From contig NZ_KI421513.1 of the NCBI RefSeq assembly GCF_000473325.1, forward strand, positions 1,249,217 to 1,313,216: 64,000 nt of DNA, in the 5' to 3' direction. The notes beneath the pieces were generated by a model, which saw nothing but the letters and a program-made list of their open reading frames with translations, ran no database searches and was not told where the DNA came from. Both the position numbers and the translations under genes were made by a program. Below, piece after piece: positions 9,168-18,309 of this stretch (positions are counted from its first letter, which is position 1; every line of letters starts with the position of its first letter). This DNA is from Leisingera caerulea DSM 24564. GTDB lineage: Bacteria; Pseudomonadota; Alphaproteobacteria; Rhodobacterales; Rhodobacteraceae.

Positions 9168-11096
9168 ATGCCCGACCGGCCCAAGACCCCGCTTCTGGAC
9201 CAGATTACGCGCCCCGCGGATCTGAAGGGGCTGACGGATGCACAACTGGTGCAGGTCGCCCACGAGCTGCGGCAGGAAACCATCTCTGCGGTCTCGGTCA
9301 CTGGCGGCCATCTGGGCGCGGGCCTGGGTGTGGTGGAACTGACCACCGCCCTGCACGCCGTGTTCGACACGCCGCGGGACAAGGTGATCTGGGACGTCTC
9401 CCACCAGTGTTACCCGCACAAGATCCTCACGGGGCGCCGCGACCGCATCCGCACCCTGCGGATGAAAGACGGCCTCAGCGGTTTCACCAAGCGCTCCGAG
9501 TCGCCCTTTGACCCGTTTGGCGCCGCTCACAGCTCGACCTCGATCAGCGCCGCACTGGGGTTTGCCGTCGCCCGCGATCTGGGCGGGGTAATCCCCGAGG
9601 GCAACGGCGACGCCATCGCGGTGATCGGCGACGGTTCGATGTCCGCCGGCATGGCGTTTGAGGCGATGAACAACGCAGGCCACCTGGGTAAGCGGCTGTT
9701 CGTGATCCTGAATGACAACGAGATGTCGATTGCACCGCCGGTCGGCGCGCTGTCCTCCTATCTTTCCCGCCTCTACGCGGGCGAGCCGTTTCAGGAGCTG
9801 AAGGCCGCCGCCAAAGGCGCAGTCTCGCTGCTGCCAGAACCGTTCCGTGAGGGCGCCAAGCGCGCCAAGGACATGCTCAAGGGCATGGCCGTCGGCGGCA
9901 CCATGTTCGAAGCGCTTGGCTTCTCCTATCTCGGCCCGATTGACGGCCACGACATGGACCAGCTGCTGCCGGTGCTGCGGACAGTCAAGGCGCGCGCCAC
10001 CGGCCCGATCCTGATCCATGTGCTCACCAAGAAGGGCAAGGGCTACGGCCCGGCTGAACGCGCCCGCGACAAGGGCCACGCCACCGCCAAATTCGATATG
10101 GTGACCGGCGAGCAGAAAAAGGCGCCCTCCAACGCGCCTTCCTACACTTCGGTTTTCGGCAATGAACTGGTGAAGCACGCCGCCAAGGATGACAAGATCT
10201 GCGCGGTCACTGCCGCGATGCCCGACGGAACCGGCTTGAACCTGATGGCCGAACGCTACCCGTCGCGCTGCTTCGACGTCGGTATTGCCGAACAGCACGG
10301 CGTGACTTTTGCCGCCGCGCTGGCCGCGGGCGGCATGAAGCCGTTCTGTGCGATGTACTCCACCTTCCTGCAGCGCGGCTATGACCAAGTGGTGCATGAC
10401 GTCGCGATCCAGCGCCTGCCCGTGCGCTTTGCCATCGACCGTGCAGGCCTGGTCGGAGCCGACGGCGCCACCCACGCCGGCAGCTTCGACATCGGTTTCA
10501 TGTCCAACCTGCCGGGCATGGTGGTGATGGCCGCCGCCGACGAGGCTGAGCTGGTTCACATGGTCGCCACCGCCGCCGCTCATAACGACGGCCCCATCGC
10601 CTTCCGCTACCCGCGCGGCGAGGGCGAAGGCGTCGAGATGCCGGAAACCCCGGAGGTGCTGAAAATCGGCAAAGGCCGGATGATCCAGGACGGCAAGCGC
10701 GTGGCGCTGCTGTCCTTCGGCACCCGCCTGGGCGAGGTCAAAAAGGCCGCAGAATCGCTCGCGGCCAAGGGCATCACCCCGACCATTGCCGACGCCCGCT
10801 TTGCCAAGCCGCTGGACCGGGACCTGATCCTGCAGCTTGCCGCCGATCACGAGGCGCTGATCACCATCGAGGAAGGCGCGGTCGGCGGTTTCGGCTCCCA
10901 CGTCGCACAGCTCCTGGCCGAGGAAGGCGTGTTCGACAGCGGCCTCAAGTACCGCTCCATGGTGCTGCCAGACACTTTCATCGACCAGGCCAGCCCCGCG
11001 GATATGTACGATGTGGCCGCCATGAACGCACCGCAGATCGAGGCCAAGGTGCTGGACGTGCTGGGTGTCGCAACCATTGCGGAGAAGCGGGCTTAA
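9168..11096 (+). CDS. dxs: 1-deoxy-D-xylulose-5-phosphate synthase
   Basis: 642 residues from the ATG at 9168, which has AAGGAGA upstream; this is the standard DXS length. It joins pyruvate and glyceraldehyde 3-phosphate with ThDP, the first step of the MEP pathway. The thiamine-binding [18 protein letters not shown]...NDNEMS block, the catalytic DGHD and the transketolase pyrimidine-binding domain ([15 protein letters not shown]) are all intact. An ATG 22 codons upstream overlaps ispA and is not favoured. Confidence 0.97.
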   Translation: MPDRPKTPLLDQITRPADLKGLTDAQLVQVAHELRQETISAVSVTGGHLGAGLGVVELTTALHAVFDTPRDKVIWDVSHQCYPHKILTGRRDRIRTLRMKDGLSGFTKRSESPFDPFGAAHSSTSISAALGFAVARDLGGVIPEGNGDAIAVIGDGSMSAGMAFEAMNNAGHLGKRLFVILNDNEMSIAPPVGALSSYLSRLYAGEPFQELKAAAKGAVSLLPEPFREGAKRAKDMLKGMAVGGTMFEALGFSYLGPIDGHDMDQLLPVLRTVKARATGPILIHVLTKKGKGYGPAERARDKGHATAKFDMVTGEQKKAPSNAPSYTSVFGNELVKHAAKDDKICAVTAAMPDGTGLNLMAERYPSRCFDVGIAEQHGVTFAAALAAGGMKPFCAMYSTFLQRGYDQVVHDVAIQRLPVRFAIDRAGLVGADGATHAGSFDIGFMSNLPGMVVMAAADEAELVHMVATAAAHNDGPIAFRYPRGEGEGVEMPETPEVLKIGKGRMIQDGKRVALLSFGTRLGEVKKAAESLAAKGITPTIADARFAKPLDRDLILQLAADHEALITIEEGAVGGFGSHVAQLLAEEGVFDSGLKYRSMVLPDTFIDQASPADMYDVAAMNAPQIEAKVLDVLGVATIAEKRA

Positions 11097-11128
11097 TTCG
11101 CTTTGGCGCGGCCGCAGGGCCGGTGATC

Positions 11129-11998
11129 TTACACCCCCGGCGGCTCCGCTGGCGGCACAAAGCTCTCCATGTCCTCCGCTTCCAGCACCGCGCGCAGCCC
11201 TTCGCGGTATGTGGGATAGAGCAGTTCCACCCCGAGTTCGTCCTTGATACGCCGGTTTCTGACCCGCTTGTTCTCTCCATAGAAACTGCGCGCCATCGGC
11301 GTCATGCCAGCCTCGTCAAAAGGCACCTCGGCCGGCATTGGCAGGCCCAGCAGCTCCGCGGCATGGCCCAGCACATCCTGCGGCGGCGCCGGGTCGTCAT
11401 CGCAGACATTGTAGATGGCACCGGGGCGCGGCTGTGCGATGGAGGCTGCCAGCACCTGGGCGATGTCGTCCACATGGATGCGCGAAAACACCTGCCCCGG
11501 CTTGATGATCCGCCGCGCCTTGCCCGCCATCAGCTTGGCAAAGGGGCCGCGGCCGGGACCATAGATGCCGGCCAGACGGAAGATGTGCAGCGGCAGGCCG
11601 GGGATGGCCTGCCATTGCGCCTCCGCCAAGGCGCGCCAGTCGCCGCGCTGGCTGGAGGGCGTCACAGGCGTGTCCTCATCCACCCAGGCGCCGTCGTGGT
11701 GGCCATAGACGGCTGTGGTGGACAGGTAGCCGACCCACTCCAGAACCGGGGCGGCGGCAATCCGGTCCCCCATGGCTGCCAGCACCGGATCGCCCTCCGC
11801 ATCGGGCCCGATCGAATTCAGGATATGCGTCACCCCGTCCAGCGGCACGTCCTGGCCGGGCCAGGTGATCATCTCCACGCCATCGGCCGCCACCGGCTCA
11901 CGCGAGGTGCCGATGACCCGCCAGCCCGACGCCAGGAGACGCGGGGCAAGCGCCCGGGCGGTATAGCCAAATCCAAGACAAAGCAGCGTTTTTCTCAT
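11129..11998 (-). CDS. NAD-dependent epimerase/dehydratase-family protein (YeeZ-like)
   Basis: 289 residues with an extended-SDR Rossmann start (LCLGFGYTARALAPRLLASG). STTAVYG includes the family Tyr, but the usual YxxxK lysine is not obvious; FRLAGIYGPGRGP and NVCDDDPAP follow. This pattern fits the YeeZ/SDR_a5 group of sugar-nucleotide-epimerase-like proteins, whose substrates are mostly unknown. Convergent with dxs and divergent from the methyltransferase gene. Confidence 0.8.
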   Translation of the reverse strand: MRKTLLCLGFGYTARALAPRLLASGWRVIGTSREPVAADGVEMITWPGQDVPLDGVTHILNSIGPDAEGDPVLAAMGDRIAAAPVLEWVGYLSTTAVYGHHDGAWVDEDTPVTPSSQRGDWRALAEAQWQAIPGLPLHIFRLAGIYGPGRGPFAKLMAGKARRIIKPGQVFSRIHVDDIAQVLAASIAQPRPGAIYNVCDDDPAPPQDVLGHAAELLGLPMPAEVPFDEAGMTPMARSFYGENKRVRNRRIKDELGVELLYPTYREGLRAVLEAEDMESFVPPAEPPGV

Positions 11999-12071
11999 GT
12001 CTCCTAGATGCGTTGGCCGCGCCTGCTGCGCAAGGGTTGATTCGAATCCTCCGCGCGGCTTTGATGGCCCG

Positions 12072-12707
12072 ATGAAAAAGCAGACACCCGGATTGTCCGA
12101 TGCCTACGCGCTGAGCACGCCTGAAGACTCACGGCGGCTCTATGCGGATTGGGCCGGCACCTACGATCAGGAATTCGCCGCTGATCAGGACTACCTGCTG
12201 CCCGGACTGACGGCCAAGGCATTTGCCGCTGCCGGAGGGACCGGTCCGGTGCTTGATGCTGGCGCCGGCACGGGTCTCTGCGGCGAGGCGCTTCGGGAGC
12301 TTGGGGTTGAACCTGTCGACGCCACCGACATCAGCGCTGCCATGCTGGCCGAGGCGCTGCGCAAGGACGCCTACCGCGACGTGATCGAAGCCAACCTGCT
12401 GGAGGGCATTCCGGTGCCGCGCGGCTCTTACCGCGGGGTCGTGTCATCCGGCACCTTCACCCACGGCCACCTTGGCCCCGAGGTACTGCCCGCCCTGCTG
12501 CGAGTGGCCGCACCCGGTGCTTGGTTTGCCTTGTCGGTGAATGCAAAGTTCTATGAAAAGGGAGGGTTTGCGGACGCCTTCGACCGGCTGCTGCGCGGTC
12601 AGTGGATCAAAGGCCTGACCCTGCCCGAGCTGCGCATCTACGGCCCGCGCTCCACCGGTGCGCACAAGGACGACACCGCGCTGATTGCACTGTTCCAGAA
12701 GGTGTAG
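12072..12707 (+). CDS. class I SAM-dependent methyltransferase
   Basis: 211 residues. Motif I is VLDAGAGTGLCGEAL (about residues 59-73), followed by the acidic VDATDIS and VSSGTFTHGHLGPE. The N-terminal YADWAGTYDQEF resembles methyltransferases of the Williams-Beuren/UbiE-like type. The target is unknown. I start at MKKQTPGLSD because residues before it do not fit the fold; the ribosome site there is weak. It stands alone on this strand. Confidence 0.82.
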   Translation: MKKQTPGLSDAYALSTPEDSRRLYADWAGTYDQEFAADQDYLLPGLTAKAFAAAGGTGPVLDAGAGTGLCGEALRELGVEPVDATDISAAMLAEALRKDAYRDVIEANLLEGIPVPRGSYRGVVSSGTFTHGHLGPEVLPALLRVAAPGAWFALSVNAKFYEKGGFADAFDRLLRGQWIKGLTLPELRIYGPRSTGAHKDDTALIALFQKV

Positions 12708-12850
12708 GCCCTCCTGTTCTTCCGGGGTCAAGGAAAGCCGAAGGCCGCCATACGGCAGCATGGGCATAGCTCCTTGAGGCGGAATGAACAGGAAACACAG
12801 TCGATCAGGCTGCTTGATGAGCACGACTGCTCCTCTAGAACTTCTCGGTG

Positions 12851-12878
12851 AAAAGAAAACGCCGCGCAAAGCGCGGCG
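12851..12878 (-). terminator. intrinsic terminator of the CaiD-like operon
   Basis: An 8-bp perfect stem CGCCGCGC/GCGCGGCG with three-base loop. On the minus strand it is followed by TTTTCTTTT. It lies about 60 bases past the hydratase stop. Confidence 0.85.
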
Positions 12879-12936
12879 CCCGGCCCAACTGTGCAGAGGC
12901 ATCTTCAGATGTCCCGCGGCAGGCGGGAGTTTTGCG

Positions 12937-13734
12937 TTACCGTCCCTTCCAGACCGGATCGCGCTTCTCGGCAAAAGCGCGGGCGCCTTCCAGGTTGTCC
13001 TCGGAGCCATAGAGCACGTCCACGGTCTTGAGCTGGCGCTGCGTGATCCGGTTCATCGCATCCTGGAACTTGCTGTCCTCGGCATCGCGCACGATCTCCT
13101 TGATCGCCGCATAGACCAGCGGCGGGCCGGAGGCGAGCAGCCGGGCCAGTTCCCAGGCACGGTCCATAAGCTGATCCGCAGGAACGATCTCATTCACCAG
13201 ACCCCAGCGATTGGCTTCTTCGGCATCAAACCAGCGCCCGGTCAGCAAGAGTTCCATTGCGATATGGTAGGGGATGCGCTTGGGCAGCTTCACGCTGGCC
13301 GCATCTGCCACAGTTCCCGAGCGGATTTCCGGCAGCGCGAAACTGGCGTGATCGGCTGCGATGATCATATCCGCCGACAGCGCCAGCTCAAGCCCGCCGC
13401 CGCAAGCGATGCCGTTCACGGCTGCAATCACCGGCTTGTTCATATCGCGCAGTTCCTGCAGCCCGCCAAAGCCGCCAACGCCGTAATCGCCATCCACCGC
13501 ATCGCCGTCAGCCGCCGCCTTGAGGTCCCAGCCGGGGCAAAAGAACTTTTCACCGCCGCCGGTCAGAATTGACACCCGCAGGTCCGGATCATCGCGGAAC
13601 TCGCGGAACACCTCGCCCATCACCCGGCTGGTTTGCAGATCAATGGCATTGGCCTTGGGCCGGTCCAGCGTCACTTCCAGAATGGCGCCGTCGCGGCGGG
13701 TTTTTACAGGGCCGCTCTCGGGGTTGTCGCTCAT
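12937..13734 (-). CDS. caiD: enoyl-CoA hydratase/isomerase family, carnitinyl-CoA dehydratase-like
   Basis: 265 residues. Similarity to Escherichia coli CaiD is strong by eye: ILEVTLDRPKANAID at the N-terminus, GEKFF..GWDLKAAA, PVIAAVNGIACGGGLELALSAD and the C-terminal FAEKRDPVWKGR. CaiD interconverts carnitinyl-CoA and crotonobetainyl-CoA. The acidic pair of the crotonase site seems kept (PEI region). AGGAGGAG precedes the start. It is last in a leftward operon with an acyl-CoA dehydrogenase and an acyl-CoA ligase. Substrate is inferred, not shown. Confidence 0.82.
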   Translation of the reverse strand: MSDNPESGPVKTRRDGAILEVTLDRPKANAIDLQTSRVMGEVFREFRDDPDLRVSILTGGGEKFFCPGWDLKAAADGDAVDGDYGVGGFGGLQELRDMNKPVIAAVNGIACGGGLELALSADMIIAADHASFALPEIRSGTVADAASVKLPKRIPYHIAMELLLTGRWFDAEEANRWGLVNEIVPADQLMDRAWELARLLASGPPLVYAAIKEIVRDAEDSKFQDAMNRITQRQLKTVDVLYGSEDNLEGARAFAEKRDPVWKGR

Positions 13735-13784
13735 CTCATCTCCTCCTGGCATCTGTCATGCCGTTCTGTTTCAGGCCGCGGCCT

Positions 13785-15812
13785 TCAGTATTTCCGGCGC
13801 ATCAGCGCGTCCGCTGCCACCGCATCCGTCGGCGTGCACAAGAGCGGGTTGATCTCGATCTCCTCCAGCCCCAGCGCGTTCTCCATCACATAGGTTTCAA
13901 CTGCGCGGATCGCGCGCAGGATTGCCTCAAGGTCCGCCGCCGGGGCGCCGCGGTAGCCGTCCAGCAGCTTCGCGATGCGCAGCGACTGCAGTGCCGCTTC
14001 GATTTCCGCATCCGAGGCCGGCAGCAGGAAAGAGGCGCTGTCCTCCAGCAGCTCGGTCAAGGTCCCGCCCGCCGCCAGGGTCATGACAAAGCCATGCGCC
14101 GGATCCTTGACCACGCCGATCAACAATTCCGCCACCGCACCGGTCACCATTTCCTCAACAAGAAAACGCCCGGCCGGCATGTTGAAGGCGGCATCGCTCA
14201 CCTCCTGACCCGAATTCAGGTTCAGGACCACTGCTCCCGCTTCGGTCTTATGCGCCACACCCTCGCCTTTCAGCACCACCGGGAAGCCGACATCCACCGC
14301 AACCGCTCGGGCATTGGTGGCAGAAGCGGCCCGTTTGGACCGCGGAGTGCGCAACCCATAGCTGGCAAGCTGCCATTTGGCTTCGGCTTCCGGAACCAGA
14401 TCCGGCTCCACCACCGGCGTTGGCAGCAGCAGGGGCGCAGGCGCTTCCGGCAGCGGCAGGCTGGCTGCCTCGCAAGCGGCGATGGCTTCGCTGAGGCCGC
14501 AGAAAGGCACAACGCCCGCCTCCATTAGCCGGGCCGCCACGTCCTCTGGTAGCAGCTCTGGCAAGGTCGCAACCAAGCCGACGTTGGCGCCGGTCCGCTC
14601 ACGCGAACCAATGGCGGCCTGAATGGTGCATTCCCAGTCCGAGGCATCACAGCGGTCGCCGCGCGGGAAGTCCACAATCAGCATGGTCATTGCCAGCTGC
14701 AGATCCATCATTGCCGAGAACGCCTGGGTCATCGCCTCCGTGTCGCGCCAGATATAGGTGTGGTAGTCGAGCGGATTGGCCAGCGCCACCATCGGACCAA
14801 GTGCGTCGCGCAGGTCCTCTTTCTGCCTCTCGTTCAGCGGCGGAAACTCCACCTTCCGCGCATGGCCAGTGTCTGCGGCCAGGCTGGCCTCCCCGCCGGA
14901 GCAGCTGATGGTTGCGATGCGGTTCGACGGCAAGCGCCCCGCCACATGCAACAGCTTCAGCGTCTCCAGGAAGGACGGCAGGTCATCCAGACGCGGAATG
15001 CCAAGGCGTGAGAGCAAAGCCCCGGCCCCCGCGTCTCCGCCCGCAAGCGAGGCGGTATGAGAAACAGTAGCGGCCTGGGCCTCGGCCGACTTACCGACCT
15101 TCAGCGCAATGACCGGCTTGCCCAGTTCGCGGGCCCGGGCGGCCAGCGCCTCGAACGCGCGCAGATCGCCAAAGCCTTCGATATGCAGGCCCAGCGCGGT
15201 CACGCGGTTGTCCTCCAGCAGCGCCTCGCCAATCGCGGCAATGCCGGACTGTGCCTGGTTTCCGGCAGTGACCACATAGGCCAGCGGCAGCCCGCGCTTC
15301 TGCATGGTAAGGTTGATGGCGATGTTGGAGCTTTGGGTGACCAGTGCCACGCCCTTGTCTGCCCGCGATCCGCCGTGCTGGTCCGGCCACAAGAGCGCGC
15401 CGTCCAGATAGTTGATGAAGCCATAGCAATTTGGACCAAGGAAGGGCATCTCCCCTGCCGCTTCCAACAGCTGCGCCTGAAGATCAGCCCCTTCGGCGTC
15501 CTCAGCCGCGGCTTCCAGGAACCCGGAGGCAAAGCACACCGCCCCGCCGGCACCGCGCGCCGACAGCACCTGCACCACTTCGATAGTGGCAAAGCGGTTC
15601 ACCCCGATGAACGCCGCGTCCGGCGCCTCCGGCAGGCTGTCCGCATCCTTGAAGGTTGGCAGGCCCGCAACCTCTTCGACCTTAGGGTGGACGGGCCAGA
15701 TGGTGCCCTCAAACCCCATCTTCTGGCATTGCTCGATCACCAGACGGCACCATGCACCGCCGCCAATCACAGCAATGGTTTTCGGGCGGAAAAGCCTGTT
15801 TAGAGACTGCAT
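13785..15812 (-). CDS. acetate--CoA ligase family protein (NDP-forming acyl-CoA synthetase)
   Basis: 675 residues fusing alpha and beta parts. The N-terminal CoA-binding domain (TIAVIGGGAWCRLVIEQCQKMG), the ligase domains with TVSHTASLAG (probable phospho-His) and a C-terminal ATP-grasp domain (GFPVVLKGEGVAHKTEAGAV) are in the usual order. Such enzymes make or break acyl-CoA with ATP or ADP. In this operon it probably activates the acid used by the dehydrogenase and hydratase. The start is six bases from the SelW-like gene. Its first codons contain the motif described in the findings (15800-15809). Confidence 0.88.
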   Translation of the reverse strand: MQSLNRLFRPKTIAVIGGGAWCRLVIEQCQKMGFEGTIWPVHPKVEEVAGLPTFKDADSLPEAPDAAFIGVNRFATIEVVQVLSARGAGGAVCFASGFLEAAAEDAEGADLQAQLLEAAGEMPFLGPNCYGFINYLDGALLWPDQHGGSRADKGVALVTQSSNIAINLTMQKRGLPLAYVVTAGNQAQSGIAAIGEALLEDNRVTALGLHIEGFGDLRAFEALAARARELGKPVIALKVGKSAEAQAATVSHTASLAGGDAGAGALLSRLGIPRLDDLPSFLETLKLLHVAGRLPSNRIATISCSGGEASLAADTGHARKVEFPPLNERQKEDLRDALGPMVALANPLDYHTYIWRDTEAMTQAFSAMMDLQLAMTMLIVDFPRGDRCDASDWECTIQAAIGSRERTGANVGLVATLPELLPEDVAARLMEAGVVPFCGLSEAIAACEAASLPLPEAPAPLLLPTPVVEPDLVPEAEAKWQLASYGLRTPRSKRAASATNARAVAVDVGFPVVLKGEGVAHKTEAGAVVLNLNSGQEVSDAAFNMPAGRFLVEEMVTGAVAELLIGVVKDPAHGFVMTLAAGGTLTELLEDSASFLLPASDAEIEAALQSLRIAKLLDGYRGAPAADLEAILRAIRAVETYVMENALGLEEIEINPLLCTPTDAVAADALMRRKY

Positions 15813-15818
15813 TTGATC

Positions 15819-16121
15819 TTATTCACCGGTCTTGCCGCGGTCCAGATGGCCGAGGTCTTGTTCAGGATTGATCCGGTGGCGCACGCGGGTCTTCAGCTCT
15901 TTCACATCAGGAAAGCCGCCGTCCCGTTTGCGTTCCCAGACTAGCTCCTTATCAACATGGATCTCAAAGATCCCGCCCAAATCTCCGGGAACCAGAGTCA
16001 CCCCGCCCAATTGGTCCTGGAAGGTCTGCAGCAGCTCCTGCGCCATCCAGCCCGCCCGCAGCAGCCAGTTGCAGCCGATGCAATAGGTAATGGTCACAAC
16101 AGGTTTCCCGGACCGGGTCAT
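15819..16121 (-). CDS. SelT/SelW/SelH (Rdx) family thioredoxin-like protein
   Basis: 100 residues. The redox motif CIGC occupies residues 14-17 after a short first strand (VVTITYCIGCNW), followed by LLQTFQDQL and the strand GIFEIHVDKELVWERKRDGGFPDVKELK. This is the standard bacterial Rdx pattern, with Cys in both positions and no selenocysteine. The reaction is unknown for the family. It is embedded between the acyl-CoA dehydrogenase and ligase genes with spacers of three and six bases, so it is certainly co-transcribed. Confidence 0.88.
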   Translation of the reverse strand: MTRSGKPVVTITYCIGCNWLLRAGWMAQELLQTFQDQLGGVTLVPGDLGGIFEIHVDKELVWERKRDGGFPDVKELKTRVRHRINPEQDLGHLDRGKTGE

Positions 16122-16124
16122 GGA

Positions 16125-17288
16125 TCAGCCTCCGACGGCGCGCAGCATCTCGCGGCTGATGATGTGCCGCTGAATTTCACTGGTGCCTTCCCAGATACGC
16201 TCCACCCGCGCGTCGCGCCAGATGCGTTCCAGCGGCAGCTCATCCATCAGGCCCATGCCGCCGTGGATCTGGATTGCCTCGTCGGCAACAAAGGCCAGCA
16301 TCTCGGTTGCCTTCAGCTTGGCCATCGACATGTCGCTTTCGGTGACGGTGCCCTGGTCGAACTTCCATCCGGCTTCCCAGGTCAAGAGGTTCGCCGCCTT
16401 CAGCTCCAGCGCCATATCGGCGAGCTTGAAGGAGACGCCCTGGAACTTGCCGATCTGCTGGCCGAACTGCTTGCGCTCGGCGGCGTATTCGATCGAGTGC
16501 TGCAGCGCCCGTTCCGCCCGGCCCAGGCAGGTGGCGGCCACTTGCAGCCGGGTGGCGCCCAGCCAGGTGTTGGCGACCTCAAACCCCTTGTCGACCTCAC
16601 CTAGAATGGCAGAGGACGGCAGGCGGCAGTCGTCGAATTCCAGCACCGCGTTGGTGTAACCGCGGTGGCTGACGTTGCCGTAACCGTCACGCACTTCGAA
16701 ACCGGGCGTGCCTTTGTCGACGAAGAAGGCAGTGATCTTCTTCTTCGGCCCGCGCGGCGTGTCCTCGACCCCGGTTGCCATAAAGCAGATCGCAAAATCA
16801 GCAATATCGGCGTGACTGATGAAATGTTTGGTGCCGTTCAGGATCCAGTCATCGCCGTCCTGGCGCGCGGTTGCCTTCATGCCGCGCAGGTCCGATCCCG
16901 CATCCGGCTCGGTCATCGCCAGACAGTCCCATTTTTCGCCCTTCATGCAGGGGAAAAGGTATTTTTCCTTCTGCTCCTCGGTGCCTGCCAGCAGGATGTT
17001 CGAGGGCCGCGCAACACCGGTCCAGTGCAGCGCATAGTTGGCGCGGCCCAGTTCCTTTTCGTACATCAGCCAGGTCAGCGTATCGAGGCCTGCGCCGCCC
17101 GCCTCCTCGGGCATGTTGGCAGCATAAAGCCCCGCTTCCATTGCCTTTTTCTGAATATCTCGGATCACATCCATGTCCAGATGGCCGGTGCGCTCGATCT
17201 CCGCCTCATGCGGATACAGCTCCTTCTCCACAAAGGCGCGGGTGGTTTCGACGATCATTGACTGTTCTTCGGTCATCCCGAACTGCAT
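16125..17288 (-). CDS. acyl-CoA dehydrogenase
   Basis: 387 residues, a standard FAD acyl-CoA dehydrogenase. Signatures are AMTEPDAGSDLRGMKATA (substrate/FAD region), ERKQFGQQIGKFQGV and the C-terminal QIHGGMGLMDELPLERIWRDARVERIWEGTSEIQ, which holds the expected catalytic Glu in WEGTSE. I start at MQFGMTEEQ, six codons inside the longest frame. First gene of the leftward operon, 79 bases from a divergent GlxA-type regulator. By context it may oxidise gamma-butyrobetainyl-CoA or a similar acyl-CoA; that is inference. Confidence 0.9.
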   Translation of the reverse strand: MQFGMTEEQSMIVETTRAFVEKELYPHEAEIERTGHLDMDVIRDIQKKAMEAGLYAANMPEEAGGAGLDTLTWLMYEKELGRANYALHWTGVARPSNILLAGTEEQKEKYLFPCMKGEKWDCLAMTEPDAGSDLRGMKATARQDGDDWILNGTKHFISHADIADFAICFMATGVEDTPRGPKKKITAFFVDKGTPGFEVRDGYGNVSHRGYTNAVLEFDDCRLPSSAILGEVDKGFEVANTWLGATRLQVAATCLGRAERALQHSIEYAAERKQFGQQIGKFQGVSFKLADMALELKAANLLTWEAGWKFDQGTVTESDMSMAKLKATEMLAFVADEAIQIHGGMGLMDELPLERIWRDARVERIWEGTSEIQRHIISREMLRAVGG

Positions 17289-17367
17289 GGCGGTCTTCCT
17301 TAGCAAATGTGTTGCGGATCAGATTACGCCGCTTGCCCGCGCCCATCATGCAAGGTTAGAAATTATC

Positions 17368-18309
17368 ATGCGAAGTTGGACAAAAGATGCCGCTGCAGTG
17401 CAGCAATTGGATGTGCTGCTGTTTGATGCTTTCTCGGCCCATTGCCTGGCCAACACGGTGGAGCCGCTGCGGGCCGCCAATACGTTCGCCGGGCGGCAGG
17501 TCTATGCCTGGCGGTTCCTGACGCTGGACGGCGGGCCGGCTGTGTCCTCCTCAGGCATGGAGGTGCGGGCGCATGGAAAACTGGGCGACTGCAGCGGCGA
17601 TTTGCTGATTGCGATGCCGTCCTACGATTTCCTGCGCCATGCCACCGTGGCCACCGCGCGGGCGCTGAAGTCCGCCGCCCGCCGCTACACGGTGCTCGCG
17701 GGATTTGACACCGGCGCCTGGCTGCTGGCGCAGGCCGGCCTGCTGGACGGGCGGCGGGCAACGATCCACTGGGAAGAGCTCAGCCGCTTTACCGAGGCTT
17801 TTCCCGAAGTGCAGACGGAACGTGTCCGCCAGGTCTGGGATGGCGACCGCGTCACCTGCACCGGTGCGCTGGCGGCCTTTGACACCATGATGGAGCTGAT
17901 CGGAGACCAGCACGGCGCCGCGCTGAGACTGGAGGTAGCGGCGCTGTTCATGGCGCCCGAGGCAACCGAAACCCAGGACCCGATCCTGGTGCGCGGCAAA
18001 TCGGTTGCCCGTGCGGTGGCGGTGATGCAGGCCAATCTGGAATCGCCCCTGCCGATCGCTGCCGTGGCGCGGAAAGCGGGCCGCAGCCAGAAGGATCTGG
18101 AGACACGGATGAAGGCTGAACTTGGGGCAACGCCGCAGGCGGTTTACCGGCGGCTGCGGCTGATTCAGGCCAGAAAGCTGGTGTTAGAGACAGTTTTGAG
18201 TGTCTCTGAGATTGCCCTGCGCTGCGGCTACGACGACCCCAGTGCGCTGACCCGGGCCTTCAAGGCGGAGTTTGGAAATACCCCGCGCAGCTTGCGCAGC
18301 AGCGGCTAG
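17368..18309 (+). CDS. GlxA-family AraC-type transcriptional regulator
   Basis: 313 residues. An N-terminal DJ-1/PfpI-like domain (LDVLLFDAFSAHCLANTVEPLRAAN) is fused to an AraC DNA-binding domain (PLPIAAVARKAGRSQKDLETRM, then VSEIALRCGYDDPSALTRAFK, ending FGNTPRSLR). This architecture includes the carnitine and glycine-betaine regulators CdhR and GbdR. Its divergent position implies control of the acyl-CoA dehydrogenase operon. The upstream part of the open frame overlaps that dehydrogenase on the other strand and is excluded. Confidence 0.87.
   Translation: MRSWTKDAAAVQQLDVLLFDAFSAHCLANTVEPLRAANTFAGRQVYAWRFLTLDGGPAVSSSGMEVRAHGKLGDCSGDLLIAMPSYDFLRHATVATARALKSAARRYTVLAGFDTGAWLLAQAGLLDGRRATIHWEELSRFTEAFPEVQTERVRQVWDGDRVTCTGALAAFDTMMELIGDQHGAALRLEVAALFMAPEATETQDPILVRGKSVARAVAVMQANLESPLPIAAVARKAGRSQKDLETRMKAELGATPQAVYRRLRLIQARKLVLETVLSVSEIALRCGYDDPSALTRAFKAEFGNTPRSLRSSG

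Noticed and set aside
9099..10901. 600-codon open frame opposite dxs
   Set aside because: Same reason: antisense shadow of a well-supported gene without start signals or domains.
12033..12055. tRNA-like T-arm (GGGTTGATTCGAATCC)
   Set aside because: The bases flanking TTCGAAT do not pair as a T stem and no acceptor or anticodon arms are present.
12797..12829. Nested hairpin CAGTCG...CGACTG downstream of the methyltransferase
   Set aside because: Pairing is real but short, lies beyond a terminator, and has no promoter or U-run; not enough to call an RNA.
12444..13010. Leftward frame with AAGGAG before MLPYGGLRLSLTPEEQ
   Set aside because: It runs antisense through the methyltransferase gene and loses protein-like composition after about 30 codons.
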